Assembly: GCA_002308555.1 (NCBI GenBank)
Contig: DBWD01000036.1
Location: 1,136-11,369, forward strand
Direction: 5' to 3'
DNA: 10,234 nucleotides
Source: a bacterium UBP3_UBA1247
Lineage (GTDB): Bacteria > UBA3054
Positions 7,274 through 10,234 of this stretch are shown piece by piece; position 1 is the first letter of the stretch, and each line of letters begins with the position of its first letter. The notes beneath the pieces are model-generated. The model saw nothing but the letters and a program-made list of their open reading frames with translations. It was not told where the DNA came from and did no database searches. The position numbers were made by a program, and so were the translations under genes.

Positions 7274-8809
7274 TTATTGCTCCTGGGAAGCCGCCGGCAG
7301 AATTATCTCGAAAATCGCGCCTTTGCCCGCGGCGTTTCGGGCGGTGATGGTCCCCTTGTGCTCCGTGACGGCCTTCTCCACGCTGGCCAGCCCCAGGCCG
7401 GACCCCTCCGCCTTGGAGGTTATGAAAGGATCGAAAAGATGGTCGATGATCTCAGGATCGATGCCGGAGCCGGTGTCCTGGAACGCGATGGAAAGAGCGT
7501 CCCCCTGGCGGCGGCAGCGGATCCTCAATTCGCCCCCGTAGGGCATGGCGTCGTAAGCGTTGACGCACAGGTTCAGGGCCGCGCGCATGAAGACCGCGTC
7601 GTCAAGCATGACCTCAGGCAGATCCGGGCCCAGGTCGACCACCAGATCCACGCCCCTGGAGCGGGCGTCCGTGTCCTCCATGGCCACCAGCTGGTCGAGG
7701 AAATCCTTGATCTGGCAGCGCCGGAGGTTCAGGGTGTCGGGCTTGGCGAAATTCAGTATGCCGGTGATGCGGTTGTTGAGACGGTCGATCTCCCTGAGCA
7801 TCACGGTGGTGTGCTTGGCGTAAACCTCGTCCCCGATCTCGTCGGCGTGCTTTTTGAAAAGCTCGATGAAGCCCCGGATGGAGGAGAGGGGGTTCCTCAG
7901 GTCGTGGGCGATGGCGGCCGCCGCGCGGCCGATGGTCACCAGCCTGTCGTTGAAGATCTTTTCGCCCTGCAGTTTCTGGTTCTCCTGCTCGGCGATCTCC
8001 AGCGAGCGCTCCACGCTTCTCTTTTCCCTGGCGAAGCTCACGAAGAAGATCAGGAGGAAGGTGGCCACGGCGAAAACGGAAAGGAAGATGAGGCCGTGCA
8101 CCCGCCGGGGGTTAAGGAAGGCGGAATAAGTTTCCGTGGGAAGGCCGATGATGACCAGGGGCAGGTCGTCGCTGGTCATCTTGAGAAGTTCCAGATGGCA
8201 GGAGCGGCCGGTCAGGATGCGGCAGAAATGCCTGATGTCGCCGCGCCGGCGGTTCAGCATCTCGTTCTGCCTTTCCTGGAGGTTCTCCTCATCGTTCGCG
8301 GCCGGGACGCCCATCTGGGCGGCGCTGCTCAGAAGCGTGCCGGGAGACCTTCTCAGGGAGGAATAGTCGTAAAGGGGGAAAACGGGAGCGCAGAAAAGAA
8401 CGAAGCGTCCGTCGCCGCTGGTGAAATGGAAAGCCTTGAAGCCGTTGGTGGGAAAACTCTTGTCCTTCAGCTCCTCCAGGTAGCGCATGGGCAGCTCCTT
8501 GGGGCCGGCGTCGAAGATCTCCATGTTGGGCATCACAAAAGAATAGATGCGTGCCGAGGAATTGCGGCAGACGTACCTGGTGGCGTTGGTGAGCCCTTCC
8601 ACGTTGACGCTCCTTATCCTGCCGCGGTTGATCCAGCTGTGCAGGCCGCTCAGCAGCGTGTTGCCCTCCCTGACCGCCGTGATCCTGGCGTACTCCGTGA
8701 AGAGCGCGTGGTCGCGGTAGGAATAGGCCGCCGCGAAGGCCACGATCAAGACCGCCAGGAAAAGGGAGGACAGGACCGGGAAGCGTCTGAATTTCTTCTT
8801 TTGGCTCAT
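7274..8809 (-). CDS. Membrane sensor histidine kinase, cognate of the NtrC-type regulator
   Basis: 511 residues. The first membrane segment is at about 12-30 and the second at about 239-259, enclosing a periplasmic domain of roughly 208 residues with no sensor fold I can name. TM2 is followed by a charged, coiled-coil-like linker (261-287) with no evident HAMP domain, then the DHp domain with the phospho-acceptor His302 (AIAHDLRNPLSSIRGF). The ATPase domain has an N box (NLCVNAYDAM, Asn413/Asn417), G1 DTGSG (445-449), an F box near 459-464 and G2 GSGLGLA (469-475). It is complete and should be active, autophosphorylating His302 and passing phosphate to Asp57 of the adjacent regulator. The DHp and ATPase motifs resemble ZraS/AtoS/NtrB kinases. 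ATG at 8809 lies 16 bases after the preceding gene, without a clear Shine-Dalgarno. Confidence 0.95.
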   Translation of the reverse strand: MSQKKKFRRFPVLSSLFLAVLIVAFAAAYSYRDHALFTEYARITAVREGNTLLSGLHSWINRGRIRSVNVEGLTNATRYVCRNSSARIYSFVMPNMEIFDAGPKELPMRYLEELKDKSFPTNGFKAFHFTSGDGRFVLFCAPVFPLYDYSSLRRSPGTLLSSAAQMGVPAANDEENLQERQNEMLNRRRGDIRHFCRILTGRSCHLELLKMTSDDLPLVIIGLPTETYSAFLNPRRVHGLIFLSVFAVATFLLIFFVSFAREKRSVERSLEIAEQENQKLQGEKIFNDRLVTIGRAAAAIAHDLRNPLSSIRGFIELFKKHADEIGDEVYAKHTTVMLREIDRLNNRITGILNFAKPDTLNLRRCQIKDFLDQLVAMEDTDARSRGVDLVVDLGPDLPEVMLDDAVFMRAALNLCVNAYDAMPYGGELRIRCRRQGDALSIAFQDTGSGIDPEIIDHLFDPFITSKAEGSGLGLASVEKAVTEHKGTITARNAAGKGAIFEIILPAASQEQ

Positions 8810-8825
8810 GGGACTTTTAAAAAAT

Positions 8826-9686
8826 CTATTCTTCCTTCACGGCTTCCTTTCCGTCGGCCGGTTCGTTTTCCTTTTTATCGCCGGGCTCCTCTTCCTCGGA
8901 GTCCGCCTCGTCAATGGGGCGGCCGTCGGAGCCGAAGCCGATGGCGCGCCTGGCCAGCTCCTTTTTGGCCAGCGGCACGTTGGTGATGCCCAGGGATTCC
9001 AGCACCCGGCGTTCCATATAGTTCAGATGGAAACGGAAGTACCACTGGGCGTAGTCGTAGACGTTGGTCTCCCCTTCCACCACGTCGTAGTAGTTGCTGA
9101 CGCAGACCGTGGTGACTTTCTCGAAGGAATTGCTGGAAGCGTCTGTTTGCGTGGTCACGAGGGTGTTGGTGGTGACGACCCAGAAGTTGGTCCAGACCTT
9201 TTCCGTCTCGATGCTGAAGTCGCCGATCTTGGCAACCTTCAAGACCGGGATGGGGATCCAGCGGGCCACGCCGGGATCCATGCCCCTGGCGCTGATGATG
9301 AGGGAATAATGGCCGCCCACCTGCAGGCCGTCGATCTGGAAGTAGCCGTCCTTGTCCGCGTGGGTCTCCAGATCCTTGGAGTGGACTTTCACTTTCGCGA
9401 AGGGAATGGGGACTTTGTACTTGTCTATGACCCGGCCCATGATGGAGCCGTCCCAGTCGCCCCAGTACATGCCTTCCTCGCCGATGTAGTCGTAGTCGGC
9501 GGGGTTGACGTGCTTCTCCTTCTTCTCCTTCTTTTCGGTTTTCCTGAGAGCCTCGAGATCCCTGGCAACGTCCAGGATCCTGTTGCTCAGGCTCCCCTCG
9601 GTCGCGGCGGGGGCGGCGCTTTCCTCCGCCCGGAGCGCGAGCCCGGCGGAAAGGAGAAAAAGCGTTATGAAAATATACGTTCTCAC
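8826..9686 (-). CDS. Exported carboxypeptidase-regulatory-like domain protein
   Basis: 286 residues. The N-terminus MRTYIFITLFLLSAGLALRA is a signal peptide, with likely cleavage near residue 20. A lysine-rich stretch (50-58) is encoded partly by a 9-base tandem repeat. Residues about 78-140 look like a small beta-sandwich of the carboxypeptidase regulatory / Cna-B-like type: DGSIMGRVIDKYKVPIPFAKVKV, then THADKDGYFQIDGLQVGGHYSL. A Thr/Asn/Val-rich segment (165-205) and a very acidic tail (260-286) follow. It is probably periplasmic or outer-surface, perhaps a structural or ligand-binding accessory; no enzyme motif is seen. The start is GTG at 9686, overlapping the hldD stop by 4 bases (GTGA), with AAGGAAG about 7 bases upstream. 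The next gene is the sensor kinase, so the protein may help sense an envelope signal, which is inference. Confidence 0.87.
   Translation of the reverse strand: MRTYIFITLFLLSAGLALRAEESAAPAATEGSLSNRILDVARDLEALRKTEKKEKKEKHVNPADYDYIGEEGMYWGDWDGSIMGRVIDKYKVPIPFAKVKVHSKDLETHADKDGYFQIDGLQVGGHYSLIISARGMDPGVARWIPIPVLKVAKIGDFSIETEKVWTNFWVVTTNTLVTTQTDASSNSFEKVTTVCVSNYYDVVEGETNVYDYAQWYFRFHLNYMERRVLESLGITNVPLAKKELARRAIGFGSDGRPIDEADSEEEEPGDKKENEPADGKEAVKEE
9513..9530. repeat. 9-bp tandem repeat inside the exported-protein gene
   Basis: CTTCTCCTT occurs twice in direct tandem (9513-9521, 9522-9530), followed by a degraded third copy. On the coding strand it gives the Lys/Glu-rich run near residues 50-58. 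The period is a multiple of three, so slippage would change the length of the charged linker and not the reading frame. Confidence 0.7.
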
Positions 9687-10234
9687 AGGTACGCTTCCTT
9701 GGTCAGATAGTTGCGGACGTAATCGCCCACGGACTGCTCCAGCGTCATGAACTGATGCTTGCAGCCGGCTTTCCTGAGCTTGGTCAGGTCGGCCTCCGTG
9801 AAGTACTGGTATTTGCCCTTCAAAATGTCAGGCATCTCCACGTACTCGATGGTCCCTTCCGTTCCCAGGGCCTTGAACATGGCTCTCGCCACCTCGTTCC
9901 AGCTCTGGGCCTTCCCGGTGCCGATGTTGTAGATGCCGCCTATCGAGGGATTCTGGTAGAAATACATGATCACTTCCACCACGTCTTTCACGTAAACGAA
10001 ATCCCTTTTCTGCTCGCCGTCCGCGTAGTCCTGGCGGTCGGAGGCGAAGAGCGAGATCTTCTTTTCGTCCCTGGCCCTGGGGAAAGCCTTCAGGATCATG
10101 GAGCGCATGCTGTCCTTGTGGTATTCGTTGGGGCCGAAAACGTTGAAGAAGCGGAAGCCGGTCAGCTTGTTCTGGCATTTGTTCCTAATGAGCCACTCGT
10201 CGAAAAACTGCTTGGAGTAGCCGTACATGTTGAG
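9683..10234 (-). CDS. hldD: ADP-L-glycero-D-manno-heptose 6-epimerase, C-terminal part (cut by window edge)
   Basis: The last 183 residues of the epimerase that converts ADP-D-glycero-beta-D-manno-heptose to the L-glycero form, the final step in making the heptose donor for LPS inner core. The window begins at the active-site helix: LNMYGYSK contains the Tyr-X3-Lys pair of the short-chain dehydrogenase/reductase fold. Strongly family-specific stretches follow: GFRFFNVFGPNEYHKDSM, KRDFVYVKDVVEV, GGIYNIGTGKAQSWNEVA and GKYQYFTEADLTKLRKAG. The N-terminal NADP-binding portion (roughly 135-140 residues in E. coli HldD) lies outside. The gene shows the organism makes heptose-containing LPS or a related heptoconjugate. 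It heads the visible part of the minus-strand run and overlaps the next gene by 4 bases. The operon promoter must lie beyond the right edge or inside the missing part. Confidence 0.95.
   Translation of the reverse strand, partial: LNMYGYSKQFFDEWLIRNKCQNKLTGFRFFNVFGPNEYHKDSMRSMILKAFPRARDEKKISLFASDRQDYADGEQKRDFVYVKDVVEVIMYFYQNPSIGGIYNIGTGKAQSWNEVARAMFKALGTEGTIEYVEMPDILKGKYQYFTEADLTKLRKAGCKHQFMTLEQSVGDYVRNYLTKEAYL

Overview
The window comes from a diderm (Gram-negative-type) bacterium. It carries the C-terminal part of an LPS core heptose epimerase, two exported proteins with cleavable signal peptides, a sigma-54 activator, and ordinary bacterial housekeeping genes. GC content looks to be in the high fifties by eye, and codons mostly end in C or G. 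The Asn/Thr-rich exported protein and the mixed gene content would fit a PVC-superphylum lineage (Lentisphaerae/Kiritimatiellota-like), but that placement is a weak guess. Gene density is high and neighbours often overlap.

Layout. (1) Positions 1-2307, minus strand: tgt, then smpB (8-base overlap), then a HisD-family dehydrogenase that runs off the left edge. The dehydrogenase has its own extended -10 promoter inside the smpB-hisD gap. tgt has a -10 box placed so that its mRNA would be leaderless. (2) Positions 2308-2588: a divergent intergenic region. It holds a degenerate tandem array of 11-bp units resembling DnaA boxes (2361-2471), then a GC-rich block, then an AT-rich block containing a good sigma-70-type promoter. 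(3) Positions 2589-3713, plus strand: a PlsB-like glycerolipid acyltransferase starting at GTG and closed by a textbook intrinsic terminator (3741-3772). (4) Positions 3773-4162: about 390 bases without a gene, unusually rich in hairpins and inverted repeats. (5) Positions 4163-10234, minus strand: a tight six-gene run, hldD (partial) > exported carboxypeptidase-regulatory-like protein > membrane histidine kinase > NtrC-type sigma-54 response regulator > exported helical protein > nth. Junctions overlap by 4-8 bases or are separated by 6-16 bases, so this is probably one operon.

How the genes may work together. The kinase and regulator form a complete two-component pair (kinase His302 to regulator Asp57) expected to drive sigma-54 promoters. 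Its placement between two exported proteins, behind an LPS core gene, suggests an envelope-sensing role, but no target promoter was found. tgt, smpB and nth are housekeeping genes.

Most notable observation: the phased DnaA-box-like array at 2361-2471. Nine recognisable copies lie in one orientation with 11-bp spacing, next to a GC-rich and then an AT-rich segment. It is a credible candidate replication origin, or else a multi-site regulator array. No defence system, CRISPR array, transposase, rRNA or tRNA was recognised.
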